A stretch of 64,000 bases of DNA from Roseiarcus sp963794155 (GCA_963794155.1 CAWCCX010000004.1:124001-188000), one strand, 5' to 3'; shown: positions 26,213-34,054, numbered from the stretch's first letter. Notes: generated from the letters alone by a model not told the origin. Translations and numbers: made by a program.

Positions 26213-26593
26213 TCATCGGCTGCAGGGGAACGCAGCTCTGAAGCTCTGACCGATCAGAGCCGCAGGGGGCTGATCCCATTTTTCAGGGTGGTCGTTCAGG
26301 AACTTCAGCGCGACAGCGGCAGCCTGCGCCGTCAACCCGCTATTAATCCGTGGGCAGATCTGGTTTGAAAGCACCATCTGATCAAAGACGCCCAAAAAAT
26401 ATCCTGAGCAGTCAACCCGCATTGGGTCGCCTGCTTTGCGGCAGTTGTCCGTCAGCGTCTCTGCGCTAACTGAGCTCAGGTGAAAGGTCTGTGCGAGGCA
26501 CGGCGTGCCTAGGTCGCCAGACAGAGCGGGGCCGAACGCGACCACAAGGGCAGCCCCCATGGCGAGCGGAACGCGGTTCTGGGGCTTGCTCAT
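26213..26593 (-). CDS. Rap1a/Tai-like secreted protein
   Basis: This 126-residue protein has an N-terminal signal sequence (hydrophobic AMGAALVVAFGPALSG) and a mature part with the Rap1a/Tai pattern: NCRK, then CSGYFLGVFDQM, ICPR, FLNDHPEKWDQPPA and the terminal FRAAFPC. Four cysteines could form two disulfides. Founding members are periplasmic immunity proteins against type VI amidases, but many relatives are found in phages and have no known role. No effector lies beside it here. Function remains inferred. Confidence 0.75.
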   Translation of the reverse strand: MSKPQNRVPLAMGAALVVAFGPALSGDLGTPCLAQTFHLSSVSAETLTDNCRKAGDPMRVDCSGYFLGVFDQMVLSNQICPRINSGLTAQAAAVALKFLNDHPEKWDQPPAALIGQSFRAAFPCSR

Positions 26594-26632
26594 GGCGCTC
26601 TCGGTTCGCGCACTCGGTCGCAGCCGCGCATC

Positions 26633-26863
26633 CTACTCCCGCCAGCCCTTTGTCGTCATCACCTGCCAGCGGCCGCTAACGAGATACGCCACCGGCTCAT
26701 TGCAGTGTGAACAGACATAGCGGTCGGGGTTGTCAAGAGCGAGGGTCGCCTCAAGATCGATGTCTTCAGAGGAAATGGTAGCGCCGTCGTCGACGTTCTC
26801 GAGAAAACTGCCAGCTGGCTGACCGCACTTGCACACGATCTTGTCGCCCTTATGCGCGTTCAT
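26633..26863 (-). CDS. Small zinc-ribbon protein
   Basis: This 76-residue protein has a CKCG motif near residue 11-14 and a CSHC motif near residue 49-52, a likely four-cysteine zinc site. The ATG at 26863 follows AAGGGAATTGGGAA, a reasonable ribosome binding site; a longer frame reaches 26932 without support. It is on the same strand as the Rap1a-like gene, 39 bp upstream. No named family. Confidence 0.6.
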   Translation of the reverse strand: MNAHKGDKIVCKCGQPAGSFLENVDDGATISSEDIDLEATLALDNPDRYVCSHCNEPVAYLVSGRWQVMTTKGWRE

Positions 26864-26978
26864 TTCCCAATTCCCTTTCCTCGCTGCTCGCCTACGGAGG
26901 CCCCCTGCTGAGGAGACAGGCTGGGCCCGCAAAACTGGGCCTGCCGCGCGGGCCTGGTTACGGCGCGCTTTGAAGCTC

Positions 26979-27119
26979 TTATTTCTCCGGCTTAGCCTTG
27001 ACGGTCGCGTGCATCATGAGGAACGCCAATGGGCTGGCGCGCAGGGCGATCGTCAATAGCAAGACGATAAGGGCGTATTTCCACCACGGCCAGGGCCGAT
27101 CTGTCGTCACCAGAAACAC
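26979..27119 (-). CDS. 46-residue membrane protein
   Basis: A GTG start with GAGGG eight bases upstream opens a frame encoding MFLVTTDRPWPWWKYALIVL, then a continuing hydrophobic segment, and a basic tail (AKPEK) before TAA. One transmembrane helix is predicted by eye. It lies just upstream of the zinc-ribbon gene on the same strand and could be co-transcribed. It is too short for routine gene finding. No family recognised. Confidence 0.45.
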   Translation of the reverse strand: MFLVTTDRPWPWWKYALIVLLLTIALRASPLAFLMMHATVKAKPEK

Positions 27120-27278
27120 GGTTCGCCCTCTATACCTTCCAGAGTCGATGAATATGCTCCTTTGCCGGGCCAGGGAAGGTCGCTGGCGGCCCTGCGTCTG
27201 CTCCCTGACGCGCTTCCCCCTGAGGCTCGGCGTCCGGCGCCTACGCTGCTATGCTTGGCGGAAAACAGGGAGACGGCG

Positions 27279-27476
27279 GTGACCTTCAATCGTAGGTCTG
27301 GCGGCCATGCGTTCAATTTCTCCGATGTCTGCGACCTGTGCGGCATGACGCGGAAGCACTTCGATGACCACAGGCAGCCGCCTTGCACCGGGAAGAAGCC
27401 CGAGGTCCGAGAGCCTACGCCGATACCCGATGACGAGGGCTCAGCGCCGATCCCGACAGGTCGCCGTCGGCGTTGA
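27279..27476 (+). CDS. Small zinc-finger-like protein
   Basis: A GTG start at 27279, preceded by CAGGGAG, gives a 65-residue protein with CDLCGMTRKHFDDH followed by QPPC, a possible CCHC metal site, and a Pro/Asp-rich then Arg-rich tail. A longer frame from 27162 has no support. Similar small proteins occur in phage-derived islands of related bacteria. Function unknown. Confidence 0.5.
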   Translation: MTFNRRSGGHAFNFSDVCDLCGMTRKHFDDHRQPPCTGKKPEVREPTPIPDDEGSAPIPTGRRRR

Positions 27477-27594
27477 GCGCAGTCGAAATTGGCGGTTCTG
27501 TTCCCTACTTTCTGTTCCCTTGTTCCGTCCGCGCTCTCCTAAGAGAGGAGAAGCGCGGAACGACGGAACGTTAGGGGCTTTCGTTCCGCGCACC

Positions 27595-27723
27595 GTTCCG
27601 CGGAACATATATGGTTTTCAGTGACTTAGGTTCGGTTGCGTTCCGCGGTTTGTTCCGCGGAACGCGCGGAACAAAGGGCTGTTTTTGTCGTTCCGCGGAA
27701 CATGCAAGGTTTCCAATGGCTTA
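27595..27723. repeat. Palindrome/direct-repeat array, candidate origin or operator
   Basis: The 12-bp perfect palindrome GTTCCGCGGAAC occurs at 27595-27606, 27652-27663 and 27690-27701, with a partial copy at 27640-27648. The first and third copies are part of a 34-bp direct repeat (27595-27628 and 27690-27723) with 28 of 34 bases identical. Further GTTCC and GGAAC half sites continue to the left from 27498. The array lies directly after the 3' end of the RepA-like helicase gene. Such iteron-like arrays are typical of replication origins or multi-site operators. Confidence 0.75.
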
Positions 27724-27765
27724 CACGAAACTGGTTCACATAAGAACTATCAACGGAACGGTGCC

Positions 27766-29082
27766 CTAGAACTCGATCCCCGACCCTTGGCCTGGAACCT
27801 CGTTCTCGCCCGCCAAGATAGCCTTTCTGCCCTTGGGGGTGACGGTCCACCTGCCGAGCATCTCCTCGACAAGCTTCTCGTCGCGCAGCTTCCCGAGGTT
27901 GCGATTGACGGTGCTCTTGGAGCCGCCAATCCTCTCGGCCCACTCCTGCTGGCTTCCGTTCGGGCTTGCGATCATCGCCTGAAGGAGAGCCCGCTGGATG
28001 TCCGCGCTCGCCTGCTGCTTCTGTTCGACGGTCTCCTCCGTCGTCGGCCTCAGCACGGGTATGCTCACCTGGCGGCCCTTCACGTCAACGACGTCCGAGC
28101 TCTCGGTCGGGGCGAAGCGAAAGAGCACAGGCGGGAAATCTGGGCCGCGCAGCTTGCCCTGCCAGTGGAGGGAAACCGTTCCGTCGGACGCCTTCTGCAG
28201 AACAAGGTTGCCGTCGACCTCGTTGAGGATTGCGCCGGCGCCGTAAGGGACGAGGTTCTCATCGCTCGCGTTCTTGGTCGGATGCGCCGAAACGACCACG
28301 GAGGGCAATCCAGGGATCTGTGTGAAAGGACGCAGAGACCGCATGAAATTGCCGCCCTGGACGGGATCGTTGATGTTATCGCCGGTGAACCAAGCGGCCA
28401 ACGTGTCGACGCAGACGAGGGTGAACGGCTCGACTTCGGCGAGTCGATGGAGCTCTTTGACGACGTCCTCCGGTTTCTCGCGGCGATCAAGGATGATGAT
28501 CCGACCGCTGATCTCCTCCAACTTGATATTGAGCAAGTAGCACGCGATCATGATTTGCATCCTGACGTCATCAGGATTTTCCAGGGCGATGTAGCAAACC
28601 CTGCCCCGGGTGACTTCACGCTGGAGGATGTCTTTTCGGCCCGTGGCAACCGCGAGCGTCATGACGACGTTGAAGCCAGTTTTGCCGTCGCCAGTCTTGC
28701 CGGTCAGCGTATATAGGCTCCCAGAGCGGACGATCCCCTCGATCGCATAAGCGAGCGGTGCATACTCTCCGCAGAAGGCAACGACGTCTTTGAAGGTGAC
28801 CGCAGGCGCGGTGGCCATCTTCGCCTCGGTCCGCGCCTCCTGGGGCCACGGCTCCGGCCGAGCGTCCAAAGGCTTAGGCGAGCGGTAATCCTCGAGAAAC
28901 AGCAGCGTCTGCTTGGGGCGGGGCATGAGCGCCTCCAAACGCCGCTCCTCGTCCGCCTCCTCGGCGTTCGCCTTCGCTTCCGCCGCGGCCGCCTCCTCGG
29001 CACGGGTGTACTCCTCATCCCCCTGCTCGCCGGGGAAGGGAACGTCCAAGGATTCGAAGTATTCTCGGGCTGCAAAATTCAT
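27766..29082 (-). CDS. RepA-like hexameric helicase (AAA_25 ATPase)
   Basis: This 438-residue protein has a charged N-terminal region, then a RecA-fold ATPase with Walker A GKTGDGKT at residues 128-135 and Walker B FTLVCVDTLAAWF. It resembles the RepA/AAA_25 family of plasmid and phage replicative helicases. The C-terminal 70 residues (SQQEWAERIGGSKSTVNRNL) form a winged-helix DNA-binding domain. I start at ATG 29082, preceded by AGAGAG; the frame extends to 29133. An adjacent repeat array could be its origin. It implies that the element can or once could replicate on its own. Confidence 0.85.
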   Translation of the reverse strand: MNFAAREYFESLDVPFPGEQGDEEYTRAEEAAAAEAKANAEEADEERRLEALMPRPKQTLLFLEDYRSPKPLDARPEPWPQEARTEAKMATAPAVTFKDVVAFCGEYAPLAYAIEGIVRSGSLYTLTGKTGDGKTGFNVVMTLAVATGRKDILQREVTRGRVCYIALENPDDVRMQIMIACYLLNIKLEEISGRIIILDRREKPEDVVKELHRLAEVEPFTLVCVDTLAAWFTGDNINDPVQGGNFMRSLRPFTQIPGLPSVVVSAHPTKNASDENLVPYGAGAILNEVDGNLVLQKASDGTVSLHWQGKLRGPDFPPVLFRFAPTESSDVVDVKGRQVSIPVLRPTTEETVEQKQQASADIQRALLQAMIASPNGSQQEWAERIGGSKSTVNRNLGKLRDEKLVEEMLGRWTVTPKGRKAILAGENEVPGQGSGIEF

Positions 29083-29193
29083 GGCGCGCTCTCTCTTTGA
29101 GTGAGCGCGGGCTTGAGGCGGACACCGGACCATGATAGCGTCTCAGCCGCCCTGCCACGGGTAGATGACTGATTTGCTATCCTCGTCTCGGAG

Positions 29194-29215
29194 CCCGCGC
29201 GTTTGCGCGCGCGGG
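29194..29215. other. GC-rich hairpin in the helicase leader
   Basis: CCCGCGCG (29194-29201) and CGCGCGGG (29208-29215) form an 8-bp stem with a six-base loop, 110 bp upstream of the helicase start codon. It could be a terminator or attenuator between the regulator genes and the helicase. The T-run is short (TTT on the plus strand). Confidence 0.45.
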
Positions 29216-29284
29216 TTTCCTATTTCAGAGCGTACAAGATTCCATTCCTTGCTCACAATTTTCGGCGGCGGTGTCCGCTGCCGG

Positions 29285-29470
29285 TCATCGCTGCTCCTCT
29301 TTCCAGTCGACGGGCCAGTACCAAGGCCGCCGCGCGTCGCGGCTTTCCACGGCAACGAAGCCGTGGCGCTTGAGCGCTTTGGGATCTGGTAGGGCTGTTA
29401 CTGCTGCTGTGGCATTTCTGGTTCGGTCCGCGGTGCCGACGCGGTGCCGAGTCGATCTTTTTCTACCCAT
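29285..29470 (-). CDS. Small basic protein downstream of the AlpA-like gene
   Basis: The ATG at 29470 overlaps the stop of the AlpA-like gene (ATGGGTAG), which supports translation. The 61-residue product is basic at its N-terminus (MGRKRSTRHRVGTADRTRN) and ends in an aromatic stretch PWYWPVDWKEEQR. No family recognised. It belongs to the right-end regulatory operon. Confidence 0.5.
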   Translation of the reverse strand: MGRKRSTRHRVGTADRTRNATAAVTALPDPKALKRHGFVAVESRDARRPWYWPVDWKEEQR

Positions 29471-29732
29471 GACTGTCGGCCGACTTGGGCGAGCGGCGGT
29501 GCGCGGCCTCGGTGCGCGGCGCGCCAAGCCGGGCTTCTGCCCACTGGTCAAAGGGGACACTAGGATACAGAGCAGTGTTCCCCACCAGATGGAATGGCGG
29601 CCCTGAGCCCGCCACCGCGGCCTTGGCAAGAAACGCGACTGACCCGCGGTGGTAGCGTCGGCGAAGGCGTTCGGCCCCCAGCCGACGGGTGAGGTATTCT
29701 GGCTGGTCATCAGCCGGTGTTTGATTTGCCAT
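29463..29732 (-). CDS. AlpA-like excisionase/regulator
   Basis: This 89-residue protein has the layout of phage AlpA/MerR-type helix-turn-helix regulators: EYLTRRLGAERLRRRYHRGS, then GSGPPFHLVGNTALYPS and FDQWAEARLG, which corresponds to the wing with the conserved Gly-Pro-Pro-Phe and Tyr-Pro residues. AAGGAGT is a good ribosome binding site. Members next to integrases often act as excisionase or activator of integrase. Its position within 1.2 kb of the integrase fits this role. Confidence 0.75.
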   Translation of the reverse strand: MANQTPADDQPEYLTRRLGAERLRRRYHRGSVAFLAKAAVAGSGPPFHLVGNTALYPSVPFDQWAEARLGAPRTEAAHRRSPKSADSHG

Positions 29733-29744
29733 TTCAGTTACTCC

Positions 29745-30302
29745 TTATGACGCTCGATAGGCCGCCGCGATCGGGAGAATCGCGTCCTCCCTGATCTCGC
29801 GCCGCACCCGGACCCGGGAATTCTTGAACGCGGCGCGCAAGGCGAATAACGGTTCGAGATCGGCAGGTTTCTTGTTGCCTTTGTCGATCAAGGCGGGGGG
29901 CACGAAGCGATAGCGCTGGCCATTCTCCTCGATCCAGCAAGTCAGCTCGGACACATCGGCGACGATGCTAACCTTCGATGGTTCGGTCGCCGCCGCGAGC
30001 TTGCCAATCAGCTCCGCAACGGCGTCCTCGAAGAGATCGGCAGTGATTCGGTCCGCCGTCTCGAAAAGGAAACTGCCGTTTTCGCGCAGCTTCCCGAAAA
30101 CCTCCACGGCCCGCGCCGCATCGACCGCGCGATCCGTGGTCAATACGCCGATCATTAGGCGCGCGGCGTCCAACGGCGTCTGTTCCGGAGCATGCCGGCC
30201 AGGGGCGCCGGTGCTGGTCAAGCCGTTCGTGCGCAGGACGCGCAAAATCCAGTCGACCGTCGCGAATTCAATCCCCGTCGCACTCGCGACGAGCCGTGCC
30301 AT
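29745..30302 (-). CDS. Conserved phage-island protein, unknown function
   Basis: This 185-residue protein begins MARLVASATGIEFATVDWIL, with an N-terminal segment that looks like a helix-turn-helix (about residues 5-40), and continues with a mixed alpha/beta region. It is the first gene of the minus-strand operon running to the AlpA-like gene, 12 bp upstream of it. It faces the integrase region across a divergent promoter. A regulatory role is likely but unproven. Confidence 0.6.
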   Translation of the reverse strand: MARLVASATGIEFATVDWILRVLRTNGLTSTGAPGRHAPEQTPLDAARLMIGVLTTDRAVDAARAVEVFGKLRENGSFLFETADRITADLFEDAVAELIGKLAAATEPSKVSIVADVSELTCWIEENGQRYRFVPPALIDKGNKKPADLEPLFALRAAFKNSRVRVRREIREDAILPIAAAYRAS

Positions 30303-30425
30303 CTCTGGAGCTTTCTAGGGAATCACTCTGCGGAGCAAATTGCAGCAGAGAGATATGGCCCAGATTCGGCCGACAGTGCAAGGTTTACCGGGCGTTATAC
30401 CTGGAGCATTGCGGACCGTTAAATT

Positions 30426-30656
30426 GTGGAAATGCGCGCTTCGCCGTATTCCGCATTTGTGAGCCGTGGCCGCAGCAATTTCGTACAAGCCGACGTCGCG
30501 CGCGCTCTGCGCGCCGCGCGCCAGACCGGGCCCGGCTGGCAGGTGGAGATCCTGCCCGGGGGAACGATCCGGATTATTCAGGCAACGTCCGCCGGCCCAG
30601 ACCGAGAGAATCATCCACAGGAGCGATTTGCGCGAGGACTCGCGGATGCGCCATAG
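30426..30656 (+). CDS. Small protein overlapping the integrase start
   Basis: This 76-residue protein begins at GTG 30426 (ATG at 30432 also possible). It has the motif FVQADVARALRAARQTG followed by VEILPGGTIRI, a pattern I know from small proteins placed directly before integrases in alphaproteobacterial islands. Its stop overlaps the integrase start by 11 bases, implying coupling. It may be a small DNA-binding cofactor; that is inference. Confidence 0.6.
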   Translation: MEMRASPYSAFVSRGRSNFVQADVARALRAARQTGPGWQVEILPGGTIRIIQATSAGPDRENHPQERFARGLADAP

Positions 30657-31719
30657 TCGCGGCGTGCCCCTGAAACTGCCTCCCTTTTTGCACCGGCAAG
30701 TCACGCGTCATAATCGCGTGGTCTGGTACTACAGGAAGGGCAAAGGGCCGCGCATCCGGATCAAGGGGGAGTTCAACTCACCCGAGTTCTTGGCCCGGTA
30801 TGACGCCGCAGCCGGCCCCAGCGCCAAGGCCCACAAAAGCCCTCCCAGCGGCAGCTTCGCTTGGGCAGCGTGGATGTACCGGCAGTCACAAATATGGGCC
30901 TCCATGAGCCCCGCGACGCGGCGCAAACGGGACTACATTCTAGCCCGCATCATCAGCACGCACGGCGAGACGCCGATCGCCGCATGGAAGCGCGGCGACA
31001 TCGCAGCGGGGAGGGACAAGCGCGGCGCTACGCCAGCCGCGGCCCGAGATTTTGTCGCATGCCTTCGAGCCTTGTTCGGCTGGTTAGTAGAGAGCGGACT
31101 TGTCGCCAGTGATCCGACCGAGGGCCTACGCGTCACCAAACCCAAGAGCGATGGCTTTCCCGCGTGGACCGAAGAAGACGAGGCCATGTTTCGCGGCCGT
31201 TGGCCTCTTGGAACGCGAGAGAGAGTCGCGTTTGAAGTCCTACGGCAGACCGGTCTGCGGCGGGGCGATGCATGCCGTGTTGGACGTCCTCACCTGAGAG
31301 ACGGGGTGATACGGATCACAACCGAAAAAACAAACGAGCGAGTGGCGATCGCTGTGTCCTCCACGCTCGCCGAAGCGATCGCTGCTGGGCCGATCGGCGA
31401 TTTGACCCTCATCACCACGTCAGCCGGCAGACCGATGATGAAAGAAAGCATGGGCAATTGGCTCCGCTCGGCCTGTAACGCCGCAGGCGTCACCAAAAGC
31501 GCCCATGGCTTGCGTAAGGCGGCGGCAGCTGCTGACGCCCTGGCCGGGTGGACCGACGCCGAACTCGACGCCAAGTACGGGTGGGCCGGTCGACAGATGG
31601 CGTCGCTCTACACCCGGTCGGCGAACCGAGAGAAACTGTCGTTGGGGGCGGCTAGGCGCACAGAGGGCGAACGGCAAGTCCCTCACCTCGTGGAGAAGCT
31701 TCCCTCACCTAGTAAATAA
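30646..31719 (+). CDS. Tyrosine-type integrase
   Basis: This 357-residue phage integrase has a basic N-terminal region, a core-binding domain (about 60-170) and a catalytic domain with Arg in TGLRRGDACRV, His and Arg in AHGLRKAAA, the GWAGR box, and nucleophile Tyr322 in MASLYTRS. The first part of the longer frame (from 30466) overlaps the small upstream gene, so I start at ATG 30646. The last 40 bases of the gene contain the two right arm-type repeats. It is intact and lies 36 bp from the right junction, as expected for the enzyme that inserted the element. Confidence 0.92.
   Translation: MRHSRGVPLKLPPFLHRQVTRHNRVVWYYRKGKGPRIRIKGEFNSPEFLARYDAAAGPSAKAHKSPPSGSFAWAAWMYRQSQIWASMSPATRRKRDYILARIISTHGETPIAAWKRGDIAAGRDKRGATPAAARDFVACLRALFGWLVESGLVASDPTEGLRVTKPKSDGFPAWTEEDEAMFRGRWPLGTRERVAFEVLRQTGLRRGDACRVGRPHLRDGVIRITTEKTNERVAIAVSSTLAEAIAAGPIGDLTLITTSAGRPMMKESMGNWLRSACNAAGVTKSAHGLRKAAAAADALAGWTDAELDAKYGWAGRQMASLYTRSANREKLSLGAARRTEGERQVPHLVEKLPSPSK
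31678..31709 (+). repeat. Two right arm-type repeats, TCCCTCACC
   Basis: GTCCCTCACC occurs at 31678-31687 and TCCCTCACC at 31701-31709, within the 3' end of the integrase gene and 46-78 bp from the right junction. They match the pair near the left end in sequence and orientation. Confidence 0.65.
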
Positions 31720-31742
31720 TTCAATAGGTTATAGCGGCTCTC

Positions 31743-31761
31743 GTGGACCCATAAGGTCCAC
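31743..31761 (+). other. attR core-type site
   Basis: GTGGACC (31743-31749) and GGTCCAC (31755-31761) form a perfect 7-bp inverted repeat around CATAA. The host frame resumes at 31756. The AAG at 31753-31755 is shared with the left junction (14237-14239). Confidence 0.65.
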
Positions 31762-32301
31762 CATTCGGCCGAGGTGATGACGACGCTGACCGAATTGCGC
31801 CAGCACCCGGTCGAGATCATCGCGTTCATGAACCTGATCGGGCTATCGACCGGCAGCGTGTTTGGGCTCATGACCTACGCCTTCGGCCCTGGCGTGCGCC
31901 CGTTCACCCTCCTCAACGGCAACATTCTCTTGATGGCGTTCCTCGTCACCTACGGCCATCTGCGGCACAGTCACATGTGGATCGCCTTCACCGGCGTGGC
32001 CGGCCGCATCCTCCAAAGTCCGGCTCACCACCAGCTGCACCATTCCGCCAGTCCCGCTCACCACGACCGCAACCTCGGCTTTGCTCTCGCCCTCTGGGAC
32101 TGGGCGTTCGGCACCCTCGCCGTTCCGACGAGGACGCGTGAGCCGCTCGTGTTCGGCGTCGGCGCCGGGGATCAGCCGTTCCGATCCGCCCTCGCCGCCC
32201 TGGTCATGCCTGTCGCGCGCTTCGCCGGGCATGTCAGCAGATTCGCCGCCAGTGCGCGGACCCGCGGAGCGGCTCGCCGGATTGCCCCCGCCGCCGATTG
32301 A
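31756..32301 (+). pseudogene. Sterol desaturase family, C-terminal half
   Basis: This fragment begins mid-motif with VHHSAEVMTTLTELRQHP, followed by membrane segments, HLRHSHMW and the last histidine box HHQLHHSASPAHH. It supplies the second half of the di-iron site missing from the fragment at 13763-14239. An internal ATG (31774) could start a short product, but that would lack two histidine boxes. It is the same gene as the upstream fragment, displaced by the element. Confidence 0.92.
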
Positions 32302-32391
32302 ATTGAGGGCGAGCCATCGCTTTTTTGCTGGGCCCGCCGGCGTTCCCCCGCGCCGCGAATCTCCCTATTCTCTTCTTTGACCCCAAGCGAA

Positions 32392-33282
32392 ATGGAGAGG
32401 CTTCCCGTGCCGGGCGAAAAGTCCACCCGGCGGCGCGGCGTGCTGCTGGTTCTCGTCGCCACAGTGCTCTGGAGCATGGCGGGCCTTTTCGCTCGCCTCC
32501 TCGGCCATCTCGACATCTGGACAGTGATGGGCTGGCGGGCGCTGCTCGGCGCGGTCTCGATCGCCATCGTCGGCCTCATCGAGTGGAGAAGCGGACGGCT
32601 CGAGAATCCGTTCGGCTTCGGCCCGCTGTCGCCGATCGTAGCGCTGCTCGCGATGATCGCGATCTCCGCCTATACCGCCTCGGTGATGACGACGACCATC
32701 GCCGACGTCATGGTCATCTACGCGACGCTGCCGTTCGTCGCCGCGGCGATCGGCTTTCTCATCAACGGCGAGCGCGTTTCCCCACGCACGCTCGCGGCCT
32801 CGGGCGCAGCGCTCGCCGGCATCGTCATCATGGTCGCGAGCGGGCTCGGCTCGGGGCGGCTTCTCGGACAGGCCCTGTCGATGCTGATGACGCTCGCATT
32901 CGCCGGCATGATCGTGCTCCAGCGGCGCCAGCCGACGGCGTCGATGATCGTCGTCAACGCGGTCGGGGCGCTTGGCTCCGGAATCTTCGGCCTCGCCAAT
33001 TCGCCGCTTGAGCCGGTCGCGCTACATGACCTCGTCATCCTGTTCGTGTTCGGACTGACCACGATCGGCCTCGCCTTCGTCATCTTCATGGAGGGCGCGA
33101 AGTTCATCCCGTCCGCCGAGGCGGGCCTCATCAGCCTGCTCGATGTTGTGCTCGGACCGGTATGGGTGTTTCTTGCCTTTGGCGAGAACCCGGGCTTCGC
33201 GACCATTGTCGGCGGCGCGATCGTGCTCGCCGCCGCCGTCTGGCGCATGGCGCCGGAGCTCCGGCGGGAACGGGTCATATAG
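32392..33282 (+). CDS. DMT family transporter (EamA domains)
   Basis: This 296-residue membrane protein has ten hydrophobic segments arranged as two EamA repeats, with the SMAGLFARLLG opening of the first and the AEAGLISLLDVVLGPVW block in the second. Such transporters export amino acids or other metabolites; no substrate can be assigned. I use ATG 32392; a TTG at 32377 is possible. It ends 16 bp before an SDR gene and may share its transcript. Confidence 0.87.
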   Translation: MERLPVPGEKSTRRRGVLLVLVATVLWSMAGLFARLLGHLDIWTVMGWRALLGAVSIAIVGLIEWRSGRLENPFGFGPLSPIVALLAMIAISAYTASVMTTTIADVMVIYATLPFVAAAIGFLINGERVSPRTLAASGAALAGIVIMVASGLGSGRLLGQALSMLMTLAFAGMIVLQRRQPTASMIVVNAVGALGSGIFGLANSPLEPVALHDLVILFVFGLTTIGLAFVIFMEGAKFIPSAEAGLISLLDVVLGPVWVFLAFGENPGFATIVGGAIVLAAAVWRMAPELRRERVI

Positions 33283-33298
33283 CGACAAAGGAGGAAGC

Positions 33299-34054
33299 AT
33301 GAGCGTCGAGCGTTTTGCCCTGGTGACGGGCGCAGGCACCGGGATCGGCAGGGCCTCGGCGCTGGCCCTGGCCCGCGCGGGCTGGCAAGTGGCGCTTGCC
33401 GGGCGACGGCGCGAGCCGCTCGAGGAGGCCGCAGGCGAGATCAAGGCGCTTGGCCGGCGCGCCGTCGCCGCGCCGTGCGACGTCGGCGATCCGGAGGCGG
33501 TCAAGGCGCTCTTTGCGTCGATCGAGCGCGAGTTCGGCCGGCTCGATCTCCTGTTCAACAACGCCGGACGGGGCGCGCCCGCGGTTCCGCTCGACGAATT
33601 GACCTACGCCCAATGGAAGGCGGTGGTCGACGTCAACCTCAACGGCGCGTTCTTATGCGCCCAAGGCGCCTTCGGTCTGATGAAGCGCCAGCGTCCGCAG
33701 GGTGGACGCATCATCAACAACGGCTCGATTTCGGCCCATGTCCCGAGGCCCTTCTCCGTCCCTTATACCGCGACCAAGCACGCGATCTCCGGCCTGACCA
33801 AGTCGATTGCCCTCGACGGGCGCGCCCATGACATCGCCTGCGGCCAGATCGACATCGGCAACGCGCTGACCGAGATGGCGCGCAAGCAGACGCAGGGGGC
33901 GCCGCAGGCCGACGGGCGGATCGCGGTCGAACCGACGATGGACCCGGACGAGGTCGGCGCGGCCATCGTGCACATGGCCGATCTGCCGCTCTCGACCAAC
34001 ATCCTCTCCATGACCATCATGGCGACCAAGATGCCGTTCGTGGGGCGAGGGTAG
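33299..34054 (+). CDS. SDR family oxidoreductase
   Basis: This 251-residue short-chain dehydrogenase has TGAGTGIG near residue 10, NNAG, and the active-site block with Ser and YTATKHA. The strong AAAGGAGG ribosome binding site fixes the start. The C-terminal part (STNILSMTIMATKMPFVGRG) is typical of a common proteobacterial subgroup of unknown substrate. It is the second gene after the EamA transporter. Confidence 0.9.
   Translation: MSVERFALVTGAGTGIGRASALALARAGWQVALAGRRREPLEEAAGEIKALGRRAVAAPCDVGDPEAVKALFASIEREFGRLDLLFNNAGRGAPAVPLDELTYAQWKAVVDVNLNGAFLCAQGAFGLMKRQRPQGGRIINNGSISAHVPRPFSVPYTATKHAISGLTKSIALDGRAHDIACGQIDIGNALTEMARKQTQGAPQADGRIAVEPTMDPDEVGAAIVHMADLPLSTNILSMTIMATKMPFVGRG

Larger units (their letters stand above)
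14240..31755. mobile_element. 17.5-kb integrative element (degenerate prophage or satellite) inside a sterol desaturase gene
   Basis: The ends are defined by the exact point where the interrupted gene loses and regains its frame; deleting 17,516 bp and leaving one AAG rebuilds the gene. A tyrosine integrase lies at the right end, with AlpA-like and helicase genes next to it. A phage packaging operon lies in the middle, with a BRO-N gene and two PEP-CTERM genes towards the left end. No portal, capsid, tail, lysis or conjugation gene was recognised. The short shared core (AAG, or CCA[C/T]AAG with one mismatch) is unusual but the arm-type repeats near both ends support integrase-mediated insertion. 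Confidence 0.88.

Noticed and set aside
27595..27723. CRISPR array at the repeated palindromes
   Set aside because: Spacing is irregular, there are only three full copies and no cas genes.
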